NCBI GenBank assembly: GCA_031282565.1
Contig: JAITDL010000071.1
Location: forward strand, 1 to 15,403
Direction of reading: 5' to 3'
Length of the DNA stretch: 15,403 nt
Origin: Puniceicoccales bacterium
GTDB taxonomy: Bacteria > Verrucomicrobiota > Verrucomicrobiia > Opitutales > JAIRLM01
The notes beneath the pieces are model-generated. The model was given only the letters and a program-made list of their open reading frames with translations, was not told the origin of the DNA and ran no database searches. Position numbers and translations under genes: made by a program. This document shows positions 6,121 to 14,118 of this stretch, piece by piece (the stretch's first letter is position 1; every line of letters begins with the position of its first letter).

Positions 6121-6378
6121 ATGGCTAATCTAAAATCTTCACTTAAGGACGTGCGGCGCGCAGAGAAGCGTACGATTAGGAATCGCAATGCGAAGTCTGA
6201 GCTTAGAACTTTGGCGCGTCGCGTTTCGGAAGCCGCTCCCGGAGAGGCTGCACGCGCTGCTGCCATCTCCTACGTATCCGCCGTGGATAAGGCTGTGAAA
6301 CGTGGCATAATTCATAGAAACAGAGCCAGTAGCACGAAAAGTGCCGTCGCGCCGCTAATTTTTTCGTCGGCCGAATAG
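6121..6378 (+). CDS. rpsT: 30S ribosomal protein bS20
   Basis: bS20 is a three-helix protein that stabilises 16S rRNA helices 9 and 44. The start MANLKSSLKDVRRAEKRTIR and the later KAVKRGIIHRNRASSTKS are diagnostic of the family; the N-terminus is rich in Lys and Arg. At 85 aa it has normal length. The ATG at 6121 is the natural start, with GGAGCGAGAG upstream at a rather long distance. It has its own candidate promoter at 6069-6096 and is followed after 26 nt by fabG. Confidence 0.96.
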   Translation: MANLKSSLKDVRRAEKRTIRNRNAKSELRTLARRVSEAAPGEAARAAAISYVSAVDKAVKRGIIHRNRASSTKSAVAPLIFSSAE

Positions 6379-6404
6379 CGCTTGCGATTTCAATGTGAAT
6401 TGCG

Positions 6405-7157
6405 ATGGCCGTCCTGGAACATGATGGACGCGTGGCACTTGTGACTGGTGCCAGCCGTGGAATCGGTAGGGCAATAGCGCTGCGTCTTGGGAAATCTGGC
6501 GCTCGGGTTATTTGCGTTAGCAGATCGGAAGCGTCTGCGTCCCAAACCGTTGGAGAAATTGTAGCCGATGGTGGCTCGGCTGATCCACTTGTCGTCGACG
6601 TTGGCGACATGGATGCGGTGAAAAGTGCTTGTGCAGATGTGCTTAGCATCTACGGGGCCGTCGACATTTTGGTGAATTGCGCTGGAATCACCAGGGATAA
6701 CTTGCTCCTGCGCATGGATGACAGCCAGTGGAATGAGGTCCTGCGAACAGATTTGGACAGTTGTTTTTCCTGGACCAGAGGACTTTGCAGGGCGATGATG
6801 CAGAAGCGCTGGGGCCGCATAATTACCATCGCGTCGGTCATTGCGCTCATTGGAAATGCTGGCCAGGCAAATTATTCTGCCGCAAAGGCCGGAGCAATTG
6901 CGTTTACGAAATCAGTTGCCAGGGAACTGGCTACGCGTGGAATTACCGCAAATGCCATCGCACCAGGATTCATCGAAACAGACATGACCGCCGCGCTGAA
7001 GGAGTCTATCAGGGAAAAAATTCTTGGGCAGATTCCGGTAAATTACTTCGGCACAGTCGACGATGTCGCTACAGCCGTTGAGTTTTTGGCATCCGACGGA
7101 GCTAGGTACATTACGGGCGTGACTCTTCGCGTGGACGGCGGGATGGCAATGTGTTGA
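6405..7157 (+). CDS. fabG: 3-oxoacyl-[ACP] reductase
   Basis: FabG is an NADPH-dependent short-chain dehydrogenase that reduces 3-oxoacyl-ACP in fatty-acid elongation. The cofactor motif TGASRGIG is at 14-21, NCAGITRDNL at 91-100, and the catalytic Ser144, Tyr157 and Lys161 sit in IASVIALIGNAGQANYSAAK. The ending ITGVTLRVDGGM is typical of FabG, and 250 aa is a normal length. One oddity: the catalytic Asn of the family tetrad, normally in a TNL motif, is Asp116 here (TDL, codon GAT). It sits between rpsT and holB rather than in a fab cluster, so another SDR with a different substrate is possible, but overall similarity favours FabG. Confidence 0.92.
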   Translation: MAVLEHDGRVALVTGASRGIGRAIALRLGKSGARVICVSRSEASASQTVGEIVADGGSADPLVVDVGDMDAVKSACADVLSIYGAVDILVNCAGITRDNLLLRMDDSQWNEVLRTDLDSCFSWTRGLCRAMMQKRWGRIITIASVIALIGNAGQANYSAAKAGAIAFTKSVARELATRGITANAIAPGFIETDMTAALKESIREKILGQIPVNYFGTVDDVATAVEFLASDGARYITGVTLRVDGGMAMC

Positions 7158-7168
7158 CGGAGAATGAT

Positions 7169-8068
7169 ATGCAGGATTGGAAGCCCGGTCCCGATGGCCG
7201 CTTCCTCGGACGACTTTCAGCTGCAATGGATGCCGATCGCCTTCCAAATGGCATACTTATAATTGGAGATTCTCCGCAATGCCTTGGTGCTACGCTAGAT
7301 GCCGCTGCAAATTTGCTGCTTTCCGGCGAGCTCTTTGATTTTTTTCCAATTTCCCCATCGGGCAAGGCGCAGCAAATTTCGGCGGAATCTGTGAGGGAAG
7401 TCGTTGATAGGATGCATCTTTCGTCGCGCAGTGGCGGGAGAAAAGTGGCGGCTATCTACGGAGCGGATCGCCTCCATGTCGCCGCCGCCAACGCACTTCT
7501 GAAAACTCTCGAAGAACCGCCGCCGCATACATTTTTTTTGCTTTCTGCCCGCCGCGTTGGCGACGTGTTGCCAACAATTTGCAGCCGATGCCACGTCTAT
7601 CATTGCTGCCATGTGCCTCCGTTTGAACGCAATGGCGAATGGGATCTATGGCTTGACTCCTACTGCATCTACGTGCGCAAATGTTTATGTGAATTCGGTG
7701 CGCGGCAGGTGCTTGACGCCTACGCGCTCCTGGCAGGATTTCTCCGCATCATAGATTCCGTAGCAGTTGATGGTCAAGGTGATGCCTGTGGCGATGCCTG
7801 CGAAGGGCCTCTGCCCGAGATGACTGCAAGGAGAATTGTCTTCGAATTAATGCTCGCCGATTGCAGTTTGCGTCTCGCCAAGATTGCGAAAAGTGTTTTC
7901 GCGGAAGAAGATGGCGACTGTCGCCGCCGGTTAATTGTCAAACTCGCTAGGTTTGTGGAAGCCGTCGACGATGCCATTTGGTTGATGGGGAAAAACTATG
8001 GCGAAATTGCTGCGGTGGAATCATTTCTACTGCCGCAGGGTCGTTCACTCTTTGCCGCCGAAGATTAG
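7169..8068 (+). CDS. holB: DNA polymerase III subunit delta'
   Basis: Delta' is the stator of the clamp loader that puts the beta clamp on DNA. The AAA+ core is recognised by AANALLKTLEEPP (106-118), PHTFFLLSARRVGDVLPTI with sensor-1 features, and the SRC motif (139-141). The P-loop is degenerate (IGDSPQCLGAT, 32-42), as expected for delta'. The Cys4 zinc module usually found after the P-loop helix is absent: the chain runs directly from LLLSG into ELFDFFPIS. I chose the ATG at 7169 because GGAG ends 6 nt before it; GTG 7151 is also in frame. It begins 11 nt after fabG. Its last 24 bases overlap the end of convergent truA. Confidence 0.88.
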   Translation: MQDWKPGPDGRFLGRLSAAMDADRLPNGILIIGDSPQCLGATLDAAANLLLSGELFDFFPISPSGKAQQISAESVREVVDRMHLSSRSGGRKVAAIYGADRLHVAAANALLKTLEEPPPHTFFLLSARRVGDVLPTICSRCHVYHCCHVPPFERNGEWDLWLDSYCIYVRKCLCEFGARQVLDAYALLAGFLRIIDSVAVDGQGDACGDACEGPLPEMTARRIVFELMLADCSLRLAKIAKSVFAEEDGDCRRRLIVKLARFVEAVDDAIWLMGKNYGEIAAVESFLLPQGRSLFAAED

Positions 8069-8821
8069 GCGGTCGATTTCTTCGCCGTAGAATGGACGTT
8101 CGAGGAATAGTCCCTCTGCCGGAGCCGATTGCAGATGGCTATTTGGCGGTTCCGATGGATTTTTCAGGAGTTTTTTCAAAAAATTGGCATCTGCCTTTCC
8201 GCGACCAACTTCGACGATGGCGCCGACAATCCTGCGCACCATGCGATAGAGGTAACCAGTTCCCTCTGTGGTGTATGTGATTAGATTGCCATCGACTGTT
8301 AAATCGCTGCGGTGTAAAGTTCTGATCGTGCCTCCGCAGCCGTTTTTGTTGGCAAAATTTGCGAAATCGTTGGTGCCGAGAAAAATTTCCGCTGTCGCCG
8401 CCATGGCATCCGTGTCAACGTTGCCGTTTCCTAGGGACCAGCGGTAGCGGCAGTTAAATGGATCGGCAAATCCGCGCTCCATGGCGTAGCTGTAGCGCTT
8501 CCCGATGGCTGAAAATCTTGCATGGAAAGTATTTAAAACTTGTACGACACCATGCACGCGGATGGCTCCACGGCATCCACAGCTAAGTGCTTGCAATAGC
8601 GCATTTTCTTCGTGTGGCCAGTCGCCGTCGAAATGGAAAACTTGGCAGCGGGCGTGCACTCCGGCGTCGGTGCGGCCGGAGCCAATGGCAACTGTCTTTC
8701 GCTGAAAGATTTGCGACAATCGTTTCCCGAGAATATCTTGGATGCCATTGCCACTTGGCTGACTCTGCCAACCGTCGAAGGATGTGCCGTCGTAGGCGCA
8801 AATGCCACACCAGCGCTGCAT
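8045..8821 (-). CDS. truA: tRNA pseudouridine(38-40) synthase
   Basis: TruA converts uridines 38-40 of the anticodon stem to pseudouridine. The N-terminus CAYDGTSFDGWQSQP and the catalytic loop GSGRTDAGVHA (47-57, nucleophile Asp52) are diagnostic. FHARFSAIGKRYSY and YRMVRRIVGAIVEVGRGK support the full fold. At 258 aa it is complete. The ATG at 8821 is preferred to an in-frame TTG 6 nt upstream; no clear Shine-Dalgarno site is seen. It is the last gene of the minus-strand run, 49 nt below the Amuc_1099-like gene, and its end overlaps holB by 24 bp tail to tail. Confidence 0.96.
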   Translation of the reverse strand: MQRWCGICAYDGTSFDGWQSQPSGNGIQDILGKRLSQIFQRKTVAIGSGRTDAGVHARCQVFHFDGDWPHEENALLQALSCGCRGAIRVHGVVQVLNTFHARFSAIGKRYSYAMERGFADPFNCRYRWSLGNGNVDTDAMAATAEIFLGTNDFANFANKNGCGGTIRTLHRSDLTVDGNLITYTTEGTGYLYRMVRRIVGAIVEVGRGKADANFLKKLLKNPSEPPNSHLQSAPAEGLFLERPFYGEEIDRLIFGGKE

Positions 8822-8870
8822 TACCAATGCGTAAATAGAAAGTTTAGTTCGCGGTCAACGCCTAGTTTGG

Positions 8871-9671
8871 TCATAGTGCAGCCGCCAAATCTTGTTCGCT
8901 AAAAGGCTCAAATTCAGATAAATACAGTCTTATTTGAGCGCCGCCGGCGCAGTGTTTCAGGAGAATTGAATCTCCGTCGACCGCTGCAAATTCGTAGTCA
9001 ACATCTTCGTGCCGTATGATTTCACCAATTTTGCTGAGTTCGTGCCGCTCTTCTACGCCGTAGCGGTTTCCTAAAAGTCTAATGCGAAATTCGTTCACAT
9101 CAGCCTCGCGGCCAAGTGGAAGGAGATGAATTTTCCCCGTCAATTCGTCACGGACTGTGGCGCAGCGGGAGTCGATTGAGCCGCGTGGGAAATGGCAACT
9201 TTCCAGGGAGAATTTTCCCTCGGCGGAGGTCTCTCCATCGTTCACCATGTGCATCTTACCTGATTCAAGGTTTCGGATGAATGCTGTCCGTGTCCCGTCG
9301 CGGTTTATGGCAAATCCTTCCAGGCGAAAGCGACAGACAACTTCTTCCAGCTGTAGGAGATGGAGCGTTGTCACCGCCGCCTCCCTGGCGTGGAATGCTC
9401 CGTCATGCAGTTCGATGATCGGAGGCGTGAAAAGATCATAGGGCCAAGCACTTTCGGTTTCATCGCGGGCCGGAGCCGGCCAAATGGATTTTGGCAATTC
9501 GTACAACTCATTGGACGGCCGCGGTTTCGGTACGCGCTGTAGCCGGTTGATGTTGCTATTCGGAACTTTGGAATGCAAGCTGTGAAGTGTCCATGCGCCA
9601 AGGAATAGTGCAGTTCCAGCGATAACTATGAACTCCGTGCGGCGAATGAACCTGTTGAGTTGAAAGCACAT
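8871..9671 (-). CDS. Amuc_1099-like pilus-system inner-membrane protein
   Basis: The 266-aa protein has a short basic N-terminus, one membrane segment (about 13-31, EFIVIAGTALFLGAWTLHS) and a soluble remainder, presumably periplasmic. WPYDLFTPP at 76-84 and the following small-domain sequence resemble the Amuc_1099 family of verrucomicrobial pilus-like systems, as I recall it; the exact match was not computed. A clear AGGAG (9685-9681) lies 9 nt before the ATG and overlaps the stop of the preceding gene, so translation is coupled. It is third in the order Amuc_1101, 1100, 1099. Its likely role is in the assembly platform, analogous to PilO/PilP, but this is inferred from position. Confidence 0.7.
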   Translation of the reverse strand: MCFQLNRFIRRTEFIVIAGTALFLGAWTLHSLHSKVPNSNINRLQRVPKPRPSNELYELPKSIWPAPARDETESAWPYDLFTPPIIELHDGAFHAREAAVTTLHLLQLEEVVCRFRLEGFAINRDGTRTAFIRNLESGKMHMVNDGETSAEGKFSLESCHFPRGSIDSRCATVRDELTGKIHLLPLGREADVNEFRIRLLGNRYGVEERHELSKIGEIIRHEDVDYEFAAVDGDSILLKHCAGGAQIRLYLSEFEPFSEQDLAAAL

Positions 9672-9683
9672 GGCGAGTTGCTC

Positions 9684-10562
9684 CTATTTTGATTTTGCGG
9701 TCGGATTCGGATCGCCGTCCATGGGCGGGATTTGGATCCACTCGAGGATGATGGAGAATTCCGTTGGGTGTGAGTGCACTACGATCGATCGATTGCCATC
9801 TTCCGTGCGCTGACTGCGCCGCGGCGTGCTGACTGATATGGTGTGCGGGACGACTGGTATCAGGTTTTCCTCCAACGCGTTGAAGAAATTACGGAATGTG
9901 TCCGTTTTGCTGCGGAAGCGGATGCGGTATATGTGCGAGTCGACGGCCATGGATTTGCGGAATGATGGCACGAGGCTGGCGTCGAAAAAGTCGTTGCGGC
10001 ACGTTGAAAGATCCGTCGGCAGAGTGCTTTCCCGTTCGATGCCGATGAAATAGATGTCGTTTGACGATGACTCAAATAGCAGCTGAAGGAGGGCGGCAAT
10101 TTCGTATAGTTCCGTGTTGTCGCGGTTTGCGACTTTTTCATTTACGTGGCCGCGCTGCAAAATTTCGGTGAATCCGAAGTACCCGTTGCCGCGCAAAACA
10201 ACTCTAAATTTTTCAGCAAGATCAGTTAATCTTTTGATTGTGCCAGTTAAATTGCTGGCAAATTCATCGACGCTGGAAATTTTTGCAGCCGGGATGATGA
10301 GTTCCGGTCTTGTGCGCGACGCCACAATTTTTTCAACTAGCTCGCGGTCAACGTCAAGCTGGGCCAGCATCCATGGTAGGTCTGATAAATTTCTGCCATC
10401 GTTTTGCTGGCGAAGGAGTATCAATTCTTTTCTTGCGCCGTCGCGTTTGGCTACGGTGGCCCTATTTTCGCTCGCTATGAGGTGGCCGAGCAGGCATGCA
10501 AATAGCGACATGGCAACGATTAGTAGCTGTAAACCGTAGCGTCTAATCAACCTATTTTCCAT
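9684..10562 (-). CDS. Amuc_1100-like pilus-associated protein
   Basis: The 292-aa protein has a basic start, one membrane segment (about 10-29, GLQLLIVAMSLFACLLGHLI), a likely coiled-coil stretch (30-60) and an alpha/beta C-terminal part. It ends in a strand-rich segment (FSIILEWIQIP) before a Pro-rich tail. This is the PilN/PilO-like layout of Akkermansia Amuc_1100, which is known to be exposed and to signal through host TLR2. Sequence identity appears low, so assignment rests on layout plus the adjacent PilM-like gene. It starts 12 nt after that gene and ends 12 nt before the next. The host-signalling property should not be carried over without test. Confidence 0.72.
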   Translation of the reverse strand: MENRLIRRYGLQLLIVAMSLFACLLGHLIASENRATVAKRDGARKELILLRQQNDGRNLSDLPWMLAQLDVDRELVEKIVASRTRPELIIPAAKISSVDEFASNLTGTIKRLTDLAEKFRVVLRGNGYFGFTEILQRGHVNEKVANRDNTELYEIAALLQLLFESSSNDIYFIGIERESTLPTDLSTCRNDFFDASLVPSFRKSMAVDSHIYRIRFRSKTDTFRNFFNALEENLIPVVPHTISVSTPRRSQRTEDGNRSIVVHSHPTEFSIILEWIQIPPMDGDPNPTAKSK

Positions 10563-10574
10563 GGCACTGTCCCG

Positions 10575-12200
10575 TTATTTGTCGATTTCCAATGTCAACA
10601 TGCACTGAAATGGTTGCAGCTGTCCGGTTTGCGGCGGAAAGACAATGTCGCACACGTCGACGACGGAGGAGCAGGCGCGCAAATTTTTAACGAGCTGATT
10701 CATGCGGCTGACAACATCTTCCGACGATTTGTCGTGGCTTTCTCTGATGAATAGGTAGCCGGAAATGTGCGCAGTTGTCTGTGTTAACTCTTTCGAGAGA
10801 CCAGCTTTGCCCGGCGAACGAAAGTCGGTGAGCCAGGCGTCTCCCGTGGCGGTGAGGGCGTCCTGCAGGTCCGAAAAGACGAGGAGCCACGCGTCCTGCC
10901 GTTTCCTTATTGTCTCCATGCAAACAAATTGGCGTTTGACTGCTTCGAGTTTGCCGTCGACGCTGCGCAGGTGACTGTAGACGGCCTCCTCCTGTGCGCG
11001 TTGGATGGCTATGGTTTTTATTTCGTGGTGCACCAACAGTTTCTTGCCGACGAGTGCCACCATGCCGACGGCGAGGGCAGCGATGGCGATGGTGAGTGCC
11101 GATGCAATTTTGCGCAACATCTTCTCAGTAGCGCGCCTATTGACAATGAACTCTGGGACGAATGGCGATTTCCTTGAGGCCGTGCGCATTTCCAGTCCAC
11201 ATGGCCATAGGAGGCGCATAAGTGTCAAATCATCAACCTTTTCAATGCTTTTTGTCGCCATGAGCGGCAGCGACAGGACGCTGCGGTCAAATGATTTGAT
11301 GGTTGCCTTAAGTCGTTCCCCTAGCATCTGTTTCAGCCGTGCCGATGCCGTGACCGATGAAAAAACGTAGGCGACAGGGGCGTGCTTGCCGGAAAAATTG
11401 TGCACGTACTGCAGCTCAGTTTCCGCAACTTCTTTGGCTATGGAATCTAGGAATTGCCCAATGCGTTCTTTTGCCTCATCTCCAGTGGCTTGATCGACTT
11501 TTTTTTCTCCTAGCCATCCGATGACTGCCTCCTGCAATGCGCTCCCCCAGAGTCCTTTGCTTTCAGTTGCCGCGGAGCCAAAAAGTTTATTCCAGCCGTA
11601 GGACAGGTAGCGCATGTAGGGCCTGGTGCCGCCGGAGAGTGCAATCGTTGTAAATGTATCGCCTATGCATAGTTGCAGTTCCATTTTGCCGCTTTTTGAC
11701 CGGTGGCAGAGTTCGGAAAAATCAGCCATGAGCGGGATGATGGCGCCGTCGACGTAGGCGTATTCGGATGCGAGTAAGTCAAACAGCGGTGCAATGTTAG
11801 AGCGCCTTTCCGCGAAAACGTAGCCGCCCAATTCGCTGCCGCTCTCCGTTGACAGTAGAAAATCCCACGCGAATTCATCTTCGCGAATTGGTAAATCAAC
11901 TTCCATGGCGTCGGCGACGGTGCTGCGCAAGAAGTTAGGTTCAACGGGCGGGACGGAAATCCATTTTAGGAGCGGTTCAAGGTGCGGTAGGATGACTGTG
12001 CAAGGTGTTCTGCGGAATCTGCTTGGCATTTTTGACAGCGCATCGGCGACGAAATCCATCCAGCGTATGTCGTCCAGGCGCATGTCGATGTCGACGCGGT
12101 ATACGCCGTCAACGCGGACCGATTTTGTCTTGCGTTCGACTACGATTGCCGTAAGTGCGCTCCTATCAATGGCAATGGCGCAATATCTGCCGCAGCGCAT
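10575..12200 (-). CDS. Amuc_1101-like PilM/PilN fusion of a pilus assembly platform
   Basis: Residues 1-330 look like a PilM actin-like ATPase fold. It opens with a strand CAIAIDRSALTAIVVE, has LPHLEPLLKWISVPP (71-85), and continues through AMEVDLPIREDEFAWDF (98-114). A charged linker leads to a membrane segment (about 364-388, rich in Ala/Ile/Val), then a periplasmic PilN-like part (390-541) ending FQCMLTLEIDK. In type IV pili PilM is cytosolic and PilN membrane-bound; here the two are joined, as in the Amuc_1101 family. The nucleotide-binding signature looks weak (AIDRS replaces the usual DIG-type phosphate loop). I chose the ATG at 12200 after AGAAGGGGA; a GTG at 12260 would add 20 residues. 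First of the pilus-like trio, 176 nt after dnaX. Confidence 0.78.
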   Translation of the reverse strand: MRCGRYCAIAIDRSALTAIVVERKTKSVRVDGVYRVDIDMRLDDIRWMDFVADALSKMPSRFRRTPCTVILPHLEPLLKWISVPPVEPNFLRSTVADAMEVDLPIREDEFAWDFLLSTESGSELGGYVFAERRSNIAPLFDLLASEYAYVDGAIIPLMADFSELCHRSKSGKMELQLCIGDTFTTIALSGGTRPYMRYLSYGWNKLFGSAATESKGLWGSALQEAVIGWLGEKKVDQATGDEAKERIGQFLDSIAKEVAETELQYVHNFSGKHAPVAYVFSSVTASARLKQMLGERLKATIKSFDRSVLSLPLMATKSIEKVDDLTLMRLLWPCGLEMRTASRKSPFVPEFIVNRRATEKMLRKIASALTIAIAALAVGMVALVGKKLLVHHEIKTIAIQRAQEEAVYSHLRSVDGKLEAVKRQFVCMETIRKRQDAWLLVFSDLQDALTATGDAWLTDFRSPGKAGLSKELTQTTAHISGYLFIRESHDKSSEDVVSRMNQLVKNLRACSSVVDVCDIVFPPQTGQLQPFQCMLTLEIDK

Positions 12201-12353
12201 TCCCCTTCTGCGGAGTTGGGACCAGCCGGCCCGTACGTTACTGTGCCATCCTCCAAGCACGACCGCATGGTGACATGGGACTAAAACTTTGTAAACACGA
12301 AAGCTACCACTTTGATGATTTTTTTTAGTTGATGGAAATTTTAGCGGAAATGG

Positions 12354-12369
12354 CGCGAAAATTTTCGCG
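12354..12369. repeat. 16-bp perfect palindrome between dnaX and the PilM-like gene
   Basis: CGCGAAAATTTTCGCG reads the same on both strands and begins 7 nt after the dnaX stop. As RNA it can fold only with an AATT loop and six pairs, and no T run follows closely on the minus strand (the nearest T-poor/A-rich tract is opposite in sense). An operator or a weak 3' hairpin are both possible. Confidence 0.5.
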
Positions 12370-12376
12370 GCAATCG

Positions 12377-13435
12377 TCAGTTGCTAAGTTGTTCGATGAT
12401 ATCACCTATTGGTCTGCGGCGACTGTTTTCGATGGCTTCCAGGAGTGCGACGGACAGCGTTGCGAGCTCGGATGCGGCGTGGGGCAAATTCCTTCCATGT
12501 CGTTGCAGTGTGCGGAGTAATTCCATTGTCGAATGGCATTCTCCGCCGCCGCGGAACCTTTCCACCATGGTTTTGCGCACAATTCCTTGGATTTCCAGCA
12601 GTGCGCCGTGTAGGTCAACTCCTTCCCCGTACCATTTTTCGGCGATTGCCACCGCCCGTTCGCCGTCCCTTTCCATGAGCGCCGCCGCGATGGCATCCAG
12701 GTCCTTGGCCGATGGAAGGCTGTACATTTCCTGCACAGTAGATTCTCTAAGCTTTCCGCCGCAGAATGTTACAAGTTGATCAAACATGGTTTGGGCGTCC
12801 CTCATGCTCCCGCGCGCTAGACGGGCAATTGCTTCCAGCGCCGGAAGATCTGCGTCAACTTTTTCGGCGGCGGCAATCTGCGCCAGCCTATTTACGATGT
12901 CCTCGGCGCCGATTGGACGAAAGTTAAAGCGTTGGCACCGTGAAAGTGCCGTCGCTGGGATTTTCGCAATTTCCGTGGTGGCAAAGATGAAAACTACATG
13001 AGCTGGAGGTTCTTCCAATATTTTTAGCAGGCCATTGAACGCCGCGCTGGAGAGCATGTGCACTTCGTCGACGATGAACACGCGGTAGTTGCCGTTTGTC
13101 GGGGCGTAGGCGCAGCGTTCCCGCAGTTCGCGCACGTCCTCGATGGAATTGTTTGAGGCGCCGTCTAACTCGCTGACGTCCAGGTGTTCGCCGCGCCAAA
13201 TGGCATCCCGCTGGGCCGGATTGTCGTCGCCGTTTCCGTTGCAGCAGAGGGCCATAGCTAAAAGTCGCGCCATGGATGTCTTTCCCGTGCCCCTCGGTCC
13301 GACGAACATGTACGCATGGGCTACGCGGTTGGCTGCGATGGCGTTTCGTAGAGTTTGAACTACATGTCTTTGGCCCACAACCTCGTTGAAATCGCGCGGC
13401 CTCCACCGCCTAGCAGTCACCTGGTATGGACCCAT
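12377..13435 (-). CDS. dnaX: DNA polymerase III subunit gamma/tau, short form
   Basis: DnaX is the ATPase motor of the clamp loader. It has Walker A GPRGTGKT (46-53), Walker B VFIVDEVHM (119-127), sensor-1 FATTEIAKIP (151-160), the SRC motif (165-167) and sensor-2 GSMRDA (209-214). The start MGPYQVTARRWRPRDF is typical, so I use the ATG at 13435 rather than TTG 13471. Two oddities stand out. The Cys4 zinc module usually inserted near residue 65-80 is lost (only Cys64-Cys65 remain). The protein also ends after domain III at 352 aa, lacking the tau-specific domains that bind DnaB and the polymerase. There is no slippery A-rich site before the stop. It follows def by 75 nt on the same strand. 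Confidence 0.95.
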   Translation of the reverse strand: MGPYQVTARRWRPRDFNEVVGQRHVVQTLRNAIAANRVAHAYMFVGPRGTGKTSMARLLAMALCCNGNGDDNPAQRDAIWRGEHLDVSELDGASNNSIEDVRELRERCAYAPTNGNYRVFIVDEVHMLSSAAFNGLLKILEEPPAHVVFIFATTEIAKIPATALSRCQRFNFRPIGAEDIVNRLAQIAAAEKVDADLPALEAIARLARGSMRDAQTMFDQLVTFCGGKLRESTVQEMYSLPSAKDLDAIAAALMERDGERAVAIAEKWYGEGVDLHGALLEIQGIVRKTMVERFRGGGECHSTMELLRTLQRHGRNLPHAASELATLSVALLEAIENSRRRPIGDIIEQLSN

Positions 13436-13510
13436 GTGGACGAGAATCGGTTGGCCGCCGCCGCCGCGCAATCGAAAAAGGATGTGATCGCCACTAAGTT
13501 GCTGGGGTTG

Positions 13511-14062
13511 CTAGGCGATGCGGTCTATGTAGAGCACGCCATCCAGGTGGTCGTTTTCGTGTAAAAGGCAGCGCGCCAACAATCCGGTCCCGCATATGCT
13601 GTGGCGCTCCATGTTGCAGCCGCAGAATTCGAATGTAACAGAAACTGGCCGAGGAACTTCTGCACTTCTATTTGGAATGGACAGGCAGCCTTCAAGATTG
13701 CTTTCAATTTCTTCTGAGGCGGCAATTTGCCGTGGATTTACCAAAAAAAGCGTTTCACCAAGCGTTTTTGGATTTTTCGGAACTCCGTCGATGACAACCT
13801 TGGATCCCTTTGCTGCACAGGCTTTTAGGGCGATGACGAAGCAGCGCAATCTGAGCCCAATCTGCGGCGCCGCAAGTCCAATCCCATTGGCCGCAAACAT
13901 TGTATTGGCCATGGCAACGGATAGTGCTTGCAGCGTTTCCGGAGAGACATTTTCAACCGCCTGGCATCTGCTGCGCAAAATTTGTGCATCGGCTGCGATG
14001 TGAATTTTTTTTATCGCAGTTTTTTCACACTTTTCTATGTAGACTAGGATCTCCTTTTCCAT
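13511..14062 (-). CDS. def: Peptide deformylase
   Basis: Peptide deformylase removes the formyl group from the N-terminal Met of new proteins and needs a bound metal. All three motifs are present: GIGLAAPQIG (60-69), EGCLSIP (124-130, metal ligand Cys126) and LHENDHLDG (167-175, ligands His168 and His172, catalytic Glu169). With the ATG at 14062 the protein is 183 aa, normal for the family. The frame continues upstream through an ATG at 14116, but that would leave only 2 bp before the divergent exonuclease and add an unusual N-terminus. It heads the minus-strand run that continues with dnaX. There is a short insert with Lys/Gly/Pro residues between motifs 1 and 2 (about 82-102). Confidence 0.95.
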   Translation of the reverse strand: MEKEILVYIEKCEKTAIKKIHIAADAQILRSRCQAVENVSPETLQALSVAMANTMFAANGIGLAAPQIGLRLRCFVIALKACAAKGSKVVIDGVPKNPKTLGETLFLVNPRQIAASEEIESNLEGCLSIPNRSAEVPRPVSVTFEFCGCNMERHSICGTGLLARCLLHENDHLDGVLYIDRIA

Positions 14063-14118
14063 TCCAGTCACCAACTTAACTACTGGGTTTACGGCCACAA
14101 ATATTTTTCGGAACATCC

